A DNA stretch of 8,680 nucleotides, taken from an uncultured Alphaproteobacteria bacterium. Its GTDB lineage: Bacteria > Pseudomonadota > Alphaproteobacteria > CASFRQ01 > SAAU01. Every line of letters begins with the position of its first letter. Positions within the stretch are counted from its first letter, which is position 1. Location of the stretch: NCBI GenBank assembly GCA_949296785.1, contig CASFRQ010000103.1:1-8680 (forward strand), written 5' to 3'. Shown in pieces: positions 1 through 6,036 of this stretch. Made by a program: the position numbers and the translations under genes. The notes under the pieces are model-generated. The model was not told where the DNA came from. It made no database searches and saw only the letters and a list, made by a program, of their open reading frames with translations.

Positions 1-24
1 CCCGGCTATCATCCTAAAGTATGA

Positions 25-54
25 TTGAAAGAGGTATTTTTTTACATCTATTAT
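25..54 (+). promoter_or_regulatory. Predicted sigma70-type promoter of aaxB
   Basis: A -35 box TTGAAA (25-30, five of six consensus bases) and a -10 box TATTAT (49-54, five of six) are separated by 18 bases. Transcription would start near base 61, leaving a leader of about 43 nt before the chosen aaxB start at 104. The -10 box overlaps the upstream in-frame ATG at 53, which argues against that ATG being used for translation. Confidence 0.6.
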
Positions 55-62
55 GAAGCTGG

Positions 63-80
63 AACTGCAATCAGGCAGTT
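63..80 (+). promoter_or_regulatory. Hairpin at the 5' end of the aaxB leader
   Basis: AACTGC (63-68) and GCAGTT (75-80) form a perfect 6-bp inverted repeat around a 6-nt loop. If transcription starts near 61, the stem lies within two or three nucleotides of the mRNA 5' end, a position typical of stabilising 5' stem-loops. It lies 11 nt upstream of the ribosome binding site (GGGAG, 91-95) and does not cover it. A function in mRNA stability is inferred only from position. Confidence 0.4.
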
Positions 81-103
81 TATTATTTAAGGGAGAAATA
101 AAT

Positions 104-691
104 ATGCAAGTAGGAACAAGATATCCGACGTTGGCCTTTTATACAGGCGGCGCGGGACAGGCGGACGATGGTATTCCGCCGCAGCCGTTTGAAACATTTT
201 GTTATGATTCGGCTTTGATGGAAGCGAAAATACAGGACTTTAACGTTATTCCGTATACTTCGGTGTTGCCGCCGGAATTATTCGGAAACATTGTTCCCGT
301 GGACCAGGTAGTAGACACATTCAAACATGGTGCGGTCTTGGAAGTCATTATGGCCGGAAACGGTGCGAGAAGTACAGAACACAAAGCAATTGCCACAGGT
401 GTCGGCATTGTGTGGGGAAAAGATAAGTCCGGCAAATTTATCGGCGGTTGGGCAGCCGAATATGTGGAGTATTTTGATACATTCATTGACGATGATATTG
501 CCAAAGCTCATGCCGAAATGTGGCTGACTAAATCCTTAAATCATGAACTGGATATTCGTGGCGTGCAAAAACACAGCGATTTCCAGTTTTTCCATAACTT
601 TGTCAATATTACACAGTCTTTCGGTTATTCTTTAACCGCGCTCGGTTTCTTGAATTTTGAAACGGCGCCTGTTGTTGAATTGAAAAAGTAA
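104..691 (+). CDS. aaxB: Pyruvoyl-dependent arginine decarboxylase (AaxB/PdaD family)
   Basis: The 195-residue product decarboxylates arginine to agmatine and CO2, using a pyruvoyl group made by self-cleavage instead of pyridoxal phosphate. The cleavage motif is visible as YTSVLPPELFG at residues 51-61. Counted from the ATG at 104, the expected scissile bond is Thr52-Ser53, the same pair and numbering known for chlamydial AaxB; archaeal PdaD has Ser-Ser. Ser53 would become the pyruvoyl N-terminus of the alpha chain and residues 1-52 the beta chain. The N-terminus (MQVGTRYPTLAFYTGG) and the acidic GGWAAEYVE segment (114-122) also fit the family. There is no signal peptide, so it is cytoplasmic. 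The start at 104 is preferred because it has GGGAG 8 nt upstream, gives the family length and restores the cleavage numbering; the in-frame ATG at 53 would add 17 residues but lies in the predicted -10 box. It is followed by a terminator-like hairpin and an antiporter gene. Confidence 0.92.
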   Translation: MQVGTRYPTLAFYTGGAGQADDGIPPQPFETFCYDSALMEAKIQDFNVIPYTSVLPPELFGNIVPVDQVVDTFKHGAVLEVIMAGNGARSTEHKAIATGVGIVWGKDKSGKFIGGWAAEYVEYFDTFIDDDIAKAHAEMWLTKSLNHELDIRGVQKHSDFQFFHNFVNITQSFGYSLTALGFLNFETAPVVELKK

Positions 692-706
692 AAAACAAAG
701 AAAAGG

Positions 707-764
707 AGGAATGGCCGAAAGTGTTTTCTGAAAGGAACGCTTTTGCCATTCCTTATTTTTTATT
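707..764 (+). terminator. Intrinsic terminator or attenuator between aaxB and aaxC
   Basis: A long hairpin starts 15 bases after the aaxB stop. The outer stem AGGAATGGC (707-715) pairs perfectly with GCCATTCCT (745-753). After a small asymmetric bulge, an inner stem AAAGTGTT (718-725) pairs with AACGCTTT (736-743) with one G-U pair, leaving a 10-nt loop. A T-rich run (754-764) follows. This is the textbook shape of a Rho-independent terminator. Because aaxC starts about 20 bases later with no convincing promoter of its own, partial read-through or regulated antitermination is likely. Confidence 0.75.
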
Positions 765-785
765 AAAATAAAAATGGGGGAAAAA

Positions 786-2258
786 ATGGCTGAACAAAAA
801 AAACAACAGGTGTCGGCGAAGGGAAAACCGGCTACCGGGGCTTTGGGCGTTTTCGGTCTGGCTGCTATTGTCGTCAGTTCCATGGTCGGCGGGGGAATTT
901 TCTCTTTGCCGCAGAATATGGCTCAGAGCGCGGCTATCGGCGCCGTTCTTTTGGCTTGGTTGATTACAGGTATCGGTATGTATTTTATTGCCAATACATT
1001 TAAAGTTCTGTCAAACGCCAAGCCGGATTTGACTTCCGGTATTTATATGTATGCCAGAGCCGGTTTCGGACCGTATATGGGCTTTAATATCGGATGGAGC
1101 TACTGGCTGTGCCAGATTTTCGGAAATGTCGGATATGCCGTGATTACGATGGACGCTTTGGATTATTTCTTTCCGGGAGTGTTTACGGGCGGAAATAATT
1201 TTGCTTCCATTATCGGCGGGTCACTCCTTATCTGGTTCTTTAACTTTATGGTCTTGAGAGGCGTACGTCAGGCGACAATTATCAACTTGGTCGTAACGAT
1301 TGCAAAAATTGTTCCGTTGGCTTTATTTATCCTGATTTTGGCGTTTGTTTTTAAATGGGATAAGTTTGATTTGAATTTCTGGGGAGAAGCTTCTCCCAAA
1401 CTGGGTGATGTCGGCAGTCAGATTAAGAACACGATGATGGTGACTTTGTGGGCGTTTATCGGTATTGAAGGCGCCGTTGTTTTGTCAGGAAGAGCGCAAA
1501 GCCAGTCTGCCGTCGGGAAAGCGACAGTCATCGGATATCTGGGGTCTTTGGCGATTTATGTGCTATTGTCCATTTTACCGTTCGGTTATTTGACGCAGGC
1601 TCAACTGGCCGTTATCCCGGATCCTTCCACCGCCGGCGTTTTGGAGGCGGTTGTCGGAAAATGGGGGGCCTGGCTGATGAATATAGGGCTGATTCTGGCG
1701 ACTTTGGCCAGTTGGCTGTCCTGGACGATGATTGTGGCGGAAATGCCGTTTGAAATGGCGAAAAATGGGACTTTTCCGAAGTTTTTTACGAAAGAGAACG
1801 AAAATGAATCGCCCAGCGCTTCTTTGTGGGTTACCAGCTTCTTTATGCAGTTGGCGATGCTTTTTGTATATTTTTCAACAAACGCATGGAATACGATGCT
1901 GTCCATCACAAGCGTGATGGTTTTGCCGGCTTATTTTACTTCCTGTTTATATTTGTGGAAAATATGCGAGGACAACGAGTTTCCTGAAAAAGCCGGGATG
2001 AGCCGTTTTGCTGCTTTAGCAACAGGTATTCTCGGAACGGGATACGCCGCCTGGCTGATTTATGCCGCCGGGTTGAAGTATTTGCTGATGGCCGTTATCT
2101 TCATCGCTTTGGGACTGCCGGTCTATATTTGGGCCAGAAAGGAAACTCCCGTTGAAGGAAAAATGTTTACTTCGGGAGAGAAGGTTTTAGCCGCTGCTAT
2201 CGTGATTGTGGCTCTTGTCGTTTTGTACGCCCTTATTCGCGGTTCGGTTGTTCTGTAA
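786..2258 (+). CDS. aaxC: Arginine/agmatine antiporter-type APC transporter (AaxC-like)
   Basis: The 490-residue, very hydrophobic protein has about 12 predicted membrane segments and belongs to the APC superfamily, basic amino acid/polyamine antiporter group. The unwound TM1 substrate motif is seen as GGGIFSLP at 35-42. The TM6 motif FIGIEGAVVLSG (224-235) places Glu228 at the position of AdiC Glu208, linked in that family to pH sensing. It should act in the inner membrane, exchanging external arginine for internal agmatine; that substrate is inferred mainly from the decarboxylase next door, and an arginine/ornithine (ArcD-type) or other exchanger is the alternative. The ATG at 786 is chosen because GGGGG (776-780) is a suitable ribosome binding site 5 nt upstream; an ATG at 774 would add four residues but has no such site. 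With aaxB it forms a decarboxylase-antiporter pair of the acid-resistance type. Confidence 0.85.
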   Translation: MAEQKKQQVSAKGKPATGALGVFGLAAIVVSSMVGGGIFSLPQNMAQSAAIGAVLLAWLITGIGMYFIANTFKVLSNAKPDLTSGIYMYARAGFGPYMGFNIGWSYWLCQIFGNVGYAVITMDALDYFFPGVFTGGNNFASIIGGSLLIWFFNFMVLRGVRQATIINLVVTIAKIVPLALFILILAFVFKWDKFDLNFWGEASPKLGDVGSQIKNTMMVTLWAFIGIEGAVVLSGRAQSQSAVGKATVIGYLGSLAIYVLLSILPFGYLTQAQLAVIPDPSTAGVLEAVVGKWGAWLMNIGLILATLASWLSWTMIVAEMPFEMAKNGTFPKFFTKENENESPSASLWVTSFFMQLAMLFVYFSTNAWNTMLSITSVMVLPAYFTSCLYLWKICEDNEFPEKAGMSRFAALATGILGTGYAAWLIYAAGLKYLLMAVIFIALGLPVYIWARKETPVEGKMFTSGEKVLAAAIVIVALVVLYALIRGSVVL

Positions 2259-2282
2259 TGGGAAGAGGTTAAAAACATGTAA

Positions 2283-2310
2283 ACGCGGAACAGAATCAAG
2301 TTTTCCGTGT
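2283..2310 (+). repeat. Hairpin downstream of aaxC
   Basis: ACGCGGAA (2283-2290) pairs with TTCCGTGT (2303-2310), including one G-U pair, around a 12-nt loop. It lies 25 bases after the aaxC stop and just before the stronger terminator hairpin. It has no T-run of its own, so it may protect the aaxC mRNA 3' end or simply be incidental. Confidence 0.35.
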
Positions 2311-2319
2311 TCCAAAATA

Positions 2320-2357
2320 AAAAAAGCTTTGTTTCATAAAAGAGGCAAAGCTTTTTT
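2320..2357. terminator. Bidirectional intrinsic terminator between aaxC and the ABC exporter
   Basis: AAAAAAGCTTTG (2320-2331) and CAAAGCTTTTTT (2346-2357) are perfect 12-bp complements around a 14-nt loop. The flanking A-run and T-run give a U-tract in either direction. It lies between two convergent genes, aaxC ending at 2258 (+) and the exporter ending at 2412 (-), and can serve both. Confidence 0.85.
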
Positions 2358-2411
2358 ATTGGTAAAAACAAAGGGCCGGGTTTTCAGATTACTCGGACAG
2401 TCTTTGCTTTT

Positions 2412-4175
2412 TTAATTCAACTGCGTTCTGTATAAAGAGGCGTAAATGCCGTTTTCTTTTTGAATAAGTTCTTCATGCGTCCCTTCTTCAACCAATTCGC
2501 CGTAATTGATGACAATGATTTTATCCGCATGGCGAACGGTAGACAGACGATGCGCGATGATTAAAACCGTTCTGTCTTTCATCAAATTTTCAATCGCTTG
2601 TTGGACAATGGCTTCGGATTTGTTATCCAAAGCGGAGGTTGCTTCGTCAAGGATAACAATCGGCGCGTTTTTAATAAAAGCTCTGGCAATGGCGATTCTC
2701 TGTTTCTGTCCGCCGGATAAAAGGATGCCCCGTTCCCCGATTTCTGTGTCAACGCCCAAGTCCAAGGTTGAAACAAACTCCTCCAGGCAAGCACATTTAA
2801 TTGCCGAACGCAGCTGTTCCTCCGTTGCGTTTTCGTTGCCTAATAAAATATTTTCGCGGATAGTTCCGCCAAAGAGAAAATTATCTTGGAAAACGATGGA
2901 AATTTTATCCCTTAAAGAATACAAATCTAAATCGCGGATATCTGTTCCGTCAATTGTGATTTGCCCGCCGCAAACATCGTAAAACCTGGGCAGAAGATTT
3001 ACGAGCGTTGTTTTTCCTCCGCCTGAATTTCCCACAAACGCAATTGTTTGTCCCGGTTTAATCGTCAGGTTGATATGTTTTAAAACAGGTTTTCCCGGGA
3101 TGTATTCAAAGCAAACATCCCGATACTTGATTTCTTTTTTAATCCCGGGCAGGAGTAGGGCGTTTTCTTTGTTTTTAATCGCAGGGACGGAATCCAACAC
3201 CTCAAAAACCCTTTCCATTGCCATAAAGGATAGCTGGATGTTCGTGTAGTTTGTCCCGATGCTTTTAATCGGCTGATAGAGCATTAAAAGAGCGGTAATG
3301 AAGGAGACAAAACCGCCCGGCGTCAGCTGGTTTGTAATAATCAGGTAACTGCCCAGCCAAATGGCTCCTGCAATTCCCAGGGAAACGATAAAATGCATCA
3401 TCGGGGAAATCAGTCCCGTCTTTTTTATCATTTTCATTCCCAGTTTGAACATGGTTTTTAAAGTATCGTAAAACTTGCGTTCCTGGTAATCATAAAGGTT
3501 GTAAGAGGAAATGACTCTGTTTCCCTGAAAAGCTTCATTATAGTGTGTGATAATTTGTCCGCCGGAAAAAACGGTTTTTAATGTGATGGATTTTATTTTT
3601 CTGCGAACGGTGGCCAAGGGATACAAGGCGCCGAATAAAAAGACGACAGCCAAAATCGCCAGCTGCCACGAATTATAGAACAAGACGAAAATCAGGGAAA
3701 TGGAGGAAAAAAGTCTTGTTGTAAAAAGTTTCAGGTTGGATAAAAGTCCGCTGCAAGCCATTTCCGCATCCGTTCCGAAACGAAACTGTATATTGCCGGA
3801 AGAGTTTTTATCAAAATAAGCGGGGTCAAAAGTCATCAGTTTCTTAAATAAATCGTATTTTAAATCCATGGTGATTTTATTGCCGACCCAGGTATTTAAA
3901 TAAGTTGTCGCATAGTTTAAAAAACTCTGAACCAAGCTGAAAACGACAATCAGTAAAGGAATATAGGAAGACGCTTTGACATTCTTTTCAATCATTACGA
4001 CATCCATATACGGACGCAAGGCCCAGGCGATGACAGCATCCATGGAACCTAAAGGAATTGTGATAAGAACGGCTAATATCGCCCGCCATAAATATGGCTT
4101 GACATAGGGAAAAATTCTTTTGTAATCCTGAATGGCGTTCGGCGCCTGAATTTTTTCTTTAATCTTTAAGGACAT
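2412..4175 (-). CDS. MsbA-like ABC exporter (fused permease and ATPase)
   Basis: The 587-residue half-transporter has the order of type IV ABC exporters: an N-terminal membrane domain with about six helices (roughly residues 30-320), then a nucleotide-binding domain (roughly 345-587). Walker A is GNSGGGKTT (382-390), the Q-loop glutamine is in IVFQDNF (Q430), the signature LSGGQ is at 486-490, Walker B with the catalytic glutamate is VILDE (507-511), the D-loop SALD is at 514-517, and the H-loop histidine is in IIAHRLS (H542). All catalytic residues are present, so it should be active as a homodimer in the inner membrane. Length and layout match MsbA (582 aa in E. coli), which flips lipid A-core; a drug or other lipid exporter cannot be excluded. 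The ATG at 4175 has no clear Shine-Dalgarno sequence, only an A-rich leader, but the conserved region starts at about residue 18 and no better start exists. It is monocistronic here, with its own promoter and terminator. Confidence 0.88.
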   Translation of the reverse strand: MSLKIKEKIQAPNAIQDYKRIFPYVKPYLWRAILAVLITIPLGSMDAVIAWALRPYMDVVMIEKNVKASSYIPLLIVVFSLVQSFLNYATTYLNTWVGNKITMDLKYDLFKKLMTFDPAYFDKNSSGNIQFRFGTDAEMACSGLLSNLKLFTTRLFSSISLIFVLFYNSWQLAILAVVFLFGALYPLATVRRKIKSITLKTVFSGGQIITHYNEAFQGNRVISSYNLYDYQERKFYDTLKTMFKLGMKMIKKTGLISPMMHFIVSLGIAGAIWLGSYLIITNQLTPGGFVSFITALLMLYQPIKSIGTNYTNIQLSFMAMERVFEVLDSVPAIKNKENALLLPGIKKEIKYRDVCFEYIPGKPVLKHINLTIKPGQTIAFVGNSGGGKTTLVNLLPRFYDVCGGQITIDGTDIRDLDLYSLRDKISIVFQDNFLFGGTIRENILLGNENATEEQLRSAIKCACLEEFVSTLDLGVDTEIGERGILLSGGQKQRIAIARAFIKNAPIVILDEATSALDNKSEAIVQQAIENLMKDRTVLIIAHRLSTVRHADKIIVINYGELVEEGTHEELIQKENGIYASLYRTQLN

Positions 4176-4209
4176 TTTTCGTTTTTCTATGGTGTTTATT
4201 TATTTCATT

Positions 4210-4238
4210 AATATGTTCCTCTGTCTCTTTCCAGTCAA
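4210..4238 (-). promoter_or_regulatory. Predicted promoter of the MsbA-like exporter
   Basis: Reading the minus strand, a -35 box TTGACT (4238-4233, five of six consensus bases) and a -10 box CATATT (4215-4210, four of six) are separated by exactly 17 bases. Transcription would start near 4203, giving a leader of about 27 nt to the ATG at 4175. Confidence 0.5.
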
Positions 4239-4370
4239 GGGGCTGATAAAAGAAAGAATATCTTTTCCGGAATCTCAAGGTGTGTTTTTACTCCTAGTTT
4301 CCTCAAGGAGGCCGTTGCCCCCTTTTTTGATAATTAACAGGATTTTCCTTAAAAAGCTTCTTTCCGATTT

Positions 4371-4470
4371 TTGACACTTAGGGAGACTTTTTCTTCTTAT
4401 ACTTGTCTTATATCTGATTTATAAGGAAAACACAATACAAAAAAGAACACTTTGAGAGGTGTTCTTTTTT
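4371..4470 (+). ncRNA. Possible small RNA with promoter and terminator in the gap upstream of the exporter
   Basis: A perfect -35 box TTGACA (4371-4376) is followed by a weak -10 TCTTAT at 18-bp spacing (4395-4400), or a better TATACT at a long 21-bp spacing (4398-4403). Downstream, CTTATA (4407-4412) pairs with TATAAG (4420-4425), followed by an A-rich linker and the strong terminator at 4439-4470. A transcript of about 60 nt with two hairpins would result. No open frame of any length is present. The terminator could serve only rubrerythrin from the other strand, so this is speculative. Confidence 0.2.
4439..4470. terminator. Bidirectional intrinsic terminator downstream of rubrerythrin
   Basis: AAAAAAGAACAC (4439-4450) and GTGTTCTTTTTT (4459-4470) form a perfect 12-bp stem around an 8-nt loop, with a U-run on either strand. 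It lies 112 bases past the rubrerythrin stop on the minus strand and is the best candidate end of that transcript; it would also stop + strand transcripts. Confidence 0.8.
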
Positions 4471-4582
4471 GTCTCGGACCGAAATTAAGTTTTTTATATT
4501 TCCATAAAAGAAGAACGGTTTTCCCGATCGGCGATTGTTTTGTTTACCCTGTTCTGTATTCCATGGAAATAGGAATGGGATG

Positions 4583-5170
4583 TCAAAGTTCTTCTTCCCA
4601 GGGATATTTTAAAATTTCAAAGTAGGCTTGCGGATGTTTGCAGGCAGGGCATTTTTGCGGCGCCTGCGTTCCTTCGTGAATATAGCCGCAATGCAGGCAG
4701 CGCCATCTGATAACTTTGTCTTTCTTAAAGATTTTTCCGGCTTTGATAAGGTTTTCAAATTCTTGAAAACGTTTTTCATGGAATGTTTCCGCAACGGCAA
4801 TAGCCCGGAATGTGGCAGCGATTTTAGGAAAGCCTTCCTCGTCCGCAACTTTTGCAAAAGCAGGGTACAGGTCTGAATTTTCCTCATGTTCTGTCATGAC
4901 GGATTCATTTAAATTCTGTTCGGTCGTTCCGATAATGCCGGCCGGCCATGTGCCGTCAATATGAACTTCCCCGCCTTCAAGATATTTGAAAAATTGTTTG
5001 GCATGGACGGATTCCTGTTCCGCCGTTTCTTCAAAAATCGCCGCGATTTGTTCGTAGCCATCTTTTTTCGCCTGTTTGGCATAATAAGTATAGCGATTTC
5101 TGGCTTGTCCTTCGCCGATAAACGAAATGAGCAGATTTTTCTCTGTTTGCGTTCCTTTGACGGATTTCAT
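4583..5170 (-). CDS. rbr: Rubrerythrin (diiron peroxidase)
   Basis: The 195-residue protein has an N-terminal ferritin-like four-helix domain and a C-terminal rubredoxin domain, the classical rubrerythrin layout (191 aa in Desulfovibrio). Diiron ligands fit the family positions: Glu20, Glu53 and His56 (ExxH), Glu94, Glu97, and Glu128 with His131 (ExxH). The rubredoxin iron is held by two CxxC pairs, Cys158/Cys161 and Cys174/Cys177. It reduces hydrogen peroxide to water in the cytoplasm with electrons from NAD(P)H-dependent donors, a main peroxide defence of anaerobes. The ATG at 5170 is chosen because GGAGGAG (5174-5180 on the complementary strand) stands directly upstream; an in-frame start at 5212 would add 14 residues that do not belong to the family. 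Upstream lies a palindrome that may be an operator. No partner rubredoxin or reductase gene is in the window. Confidence 0.95.
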   Translation of the reverse strand: MKSVKGTQTEKNLLISFIGEGQARNRYTYYAKQAKKDGYEQIAAIFEETAEQESVHAKQFFKYLEGGEVHIDGTWPAGIIGTTEQNLNESVMTEHEENSDLYPAFAKVADEEGFPKIAATFRAIAVAETFHEKRFQEFENLIKAGKIFKKDKVIRWRCLHCGYIHEGTQAPQKCPACKHPQAYFEILKYPWEEEL

Positions 5171-5173
5171 TTT

Positions 5174-5180
5174 CTCCTCC
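5174..5180 (-). promoter_or_regulatory. Ribosome binding site of rubrerythrin
   Basis: The minus strand reads GGAGGAG followed by AAA and the ATG at 5170. It is the strongest Shine-Dalgarno sequence in front of a gene in this window and decides the start against the upstream in-frame ATG at 5212. It suggests high expression. Confidence 0.75.
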
Positions 5181-5211
5181 TTTTTGATGTTCCCGTAAGA
5201 CAACATAAACA

Positions 5212-5228
5212 TTCAAAAGGTTTTTGAA
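5212..5228 (-). promoter_or_regulatory. Palindromic operator candidate upstream of rubrerythrin
   Basis: TTCAAAA (5212-5218) and TTTTGAA (5222-5228) form a perfect 7-3-7 inverted repeat, 42 bases upstream of the rbr start. A possible promoter on the minus strand (-35 TTTTCA, -10 TATGTT, four of six bases each, 17-bp spacing) would place the palindrome in its spacer. Binding by a peroxide- or redox-responsive repressor is an inference from gene function; the sequence does not match the PerR consensus. Confidence 0.35.
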
Positions 5229-5235
5229 AACATAG

Positions 5236-5256
5236 CAAAAAGTCCTGATACTCAGG
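5236..5256 (-). terminator. Weak terminator downstream of the GNAT gene
   Basis: On the minus strand CCTGA, a 3-nt loop and TCAGG are followed by ACTTTTTG. The 5-bp stem is short but is followed by five U residues, 51 bases after the acetyltransferase stop and upstream of rubrerythrin. It could partly separate the two transcripts. Confidence 0.35.
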
Positions 5257-5306
5257 GAATAAAGATGAAAAAAGACATAAGGATAAAAAAGCGGTTGAAG
5301 AAAGGA

Positions 5307-5855
5307 TTAGATACTGTTTTTATTGAAAAATTCTTTAGGATATTCTACGGTCCCGTTAATTTGAACAGGCTTATCCGTCAGATTGCGAACCATAAATACC
5401 TCTTCCGGCAAGTCAAAGGGGGATTTTAGACCGAAACGTGTCGCCTTTTCATAGCCAAAACGCGTGTAGTAATCAGGATAACCTATCAGAATTGAAAGTT
5501 CGTAGCCGAGGCGTTGGGCGATTTGATGGCCTTTTTGAACTAACATGCCGCCGACACCTTTTCCCTGAAAGGACGGTAAGACGGCCAGGGGCGCCAAAGC
5601 AAGCTGTACCGTATTTCCGGCTTTTAATTTTGTAAACATGATAAAACCTATAATGTTTCCGTCTGTTTCAGCAACTAAAGACAGTTCCGGGATAAAAGCC
5701 GGACTTTGCCGCAAACGGCAGACCAAATCCTGTTCGTCGCCGTCGGAATGTTCCGCTGAGGCAAAAGCTTCTTTAACGACTTGATAGACTGCATTAAAAT
5801 CCTGAGGCATTTCCCGTCGGATTAAAACAGGAAGGTTGTTATCTTTATCTTTCAT
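5307..5855 (-). CDS. GNAT-family N-acetyltransferase, YhbS-like
   Basis: The 182-residue protein shows a single GNAT fold covering about residues 10-150. The acetyl-CoA pyrophosphate-binding loop is QGKGVGGMLV (97-106), preceded by the beta-4 strand LALAPLAVLPSF (85-96) that E. coli YhbS also carries (APLAV). The motif GYPDYYTRFGYE (125-136) matches the YhbS pattern G-x-P-x-x-Y-x-R-F-G-F. It should transfer an acetyl group from acetyl-CoA to an amine in the cytoplasm; the natural substrate is not predictable from sequence. The ATG at 5855 is taken as the start because the family begins near VLIRREMPQDF; a GTG at 5882 would add nine basic residues. Neither has a clear ribosome binding site, so the start is uncertain. 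It probably has its own promoter (5913-5941) and is not obviously coupled to rubrerythrin, which starts 137 bases downstream. Confidence 0.88.
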   Translation of the reverse strand: MKDKDNNLPVLIRREMPQDFNAVYQVVKEAFASAEHSDGDEQDLVCRLRQSPAFIPELSLVAETDGNIIGFIMFTKLKAGNTVQLALAPLAVLPSFQGKGVGGMLVQKGHQIAQRLGYELSILIGYPDYYTRFGYEKATRFGLKSPFDLPEEVFMVRNLTDKPVQINGTVEYPKEFFNKNSI

Positions 5856-5880
5856 TTTTCTTGTTCGTTTATAAAACTTC

Positions 5881-5946
5881 ACCGGCTGTTTTAACGGCGA
5901 AATCGGCGCCGGTTTTTAATTTTATTTATTGATTTTGTCAACCGGC
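5881..5946 (-). promoter_or_regulatory. GNAT-gene promoter bracketed by CCGGC-type inverted repeats
   Basis: On the minus strand a perfect -35 box TTGACA (5941-5936) and a -10 box TAAAAA (5918-5913, four of six) are 17 bases apart; transcription would start near 5906. GCCGGTT (5908-5914) and AACCGGC (5940-5946) are perfect inverted repeats that overlap the -10 and -35 boxes respectively, and a third site ACCGGC lies at 5881-5886 in the leader. This could be a repressor operator. Read on the + strand, 5881-5913 plus its T-rich flank also resembles a terminator with a large loop, but no + strand gene lies upstream. Confidence 0.4.
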
Positions 5947-6036
5947 TTTTCGTCTTGAGTTTTTCTCTCTGTCCGTTTTGTTTCCCGCTTCTTTCTGAAA
6001 AGAGGAAAGTTTTAAAATGCATAGGGTAAAAGACTT

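Noticed and set aside
53..103. Upstream in-frame ATG extending the arginine decarboxylase by 17 residues
   Set aside because: It overlaps the predicted -10 box, lacks a well-spaced ribosome binding site, and would move the cleavage site away from the family numbering.
4301..4329. GC-rich imperfect hairpin with a T-run on the + strand (GGAGGC, 4-nt loop, GCCCCC)
   Set aside because: The stem has a mismatch and there is no upstream + strand transcript within this gap for it to end.
4189..4374. Open frame of 61 codons on the + strand in the gap upstream of the exporter
   Set aside because: It has no ribosome binding site, a low-complexity hydrophobic translation, and covers the predicted exporter promoter on the other strand.
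4559..4568. Perfect palindrome TTCCATGGAA just after the rubrerythrin stop
   Set aside because: A single 10-bp palindrome downstream of a gene, with no T-run and no promoter, is expected by chance at this scale.
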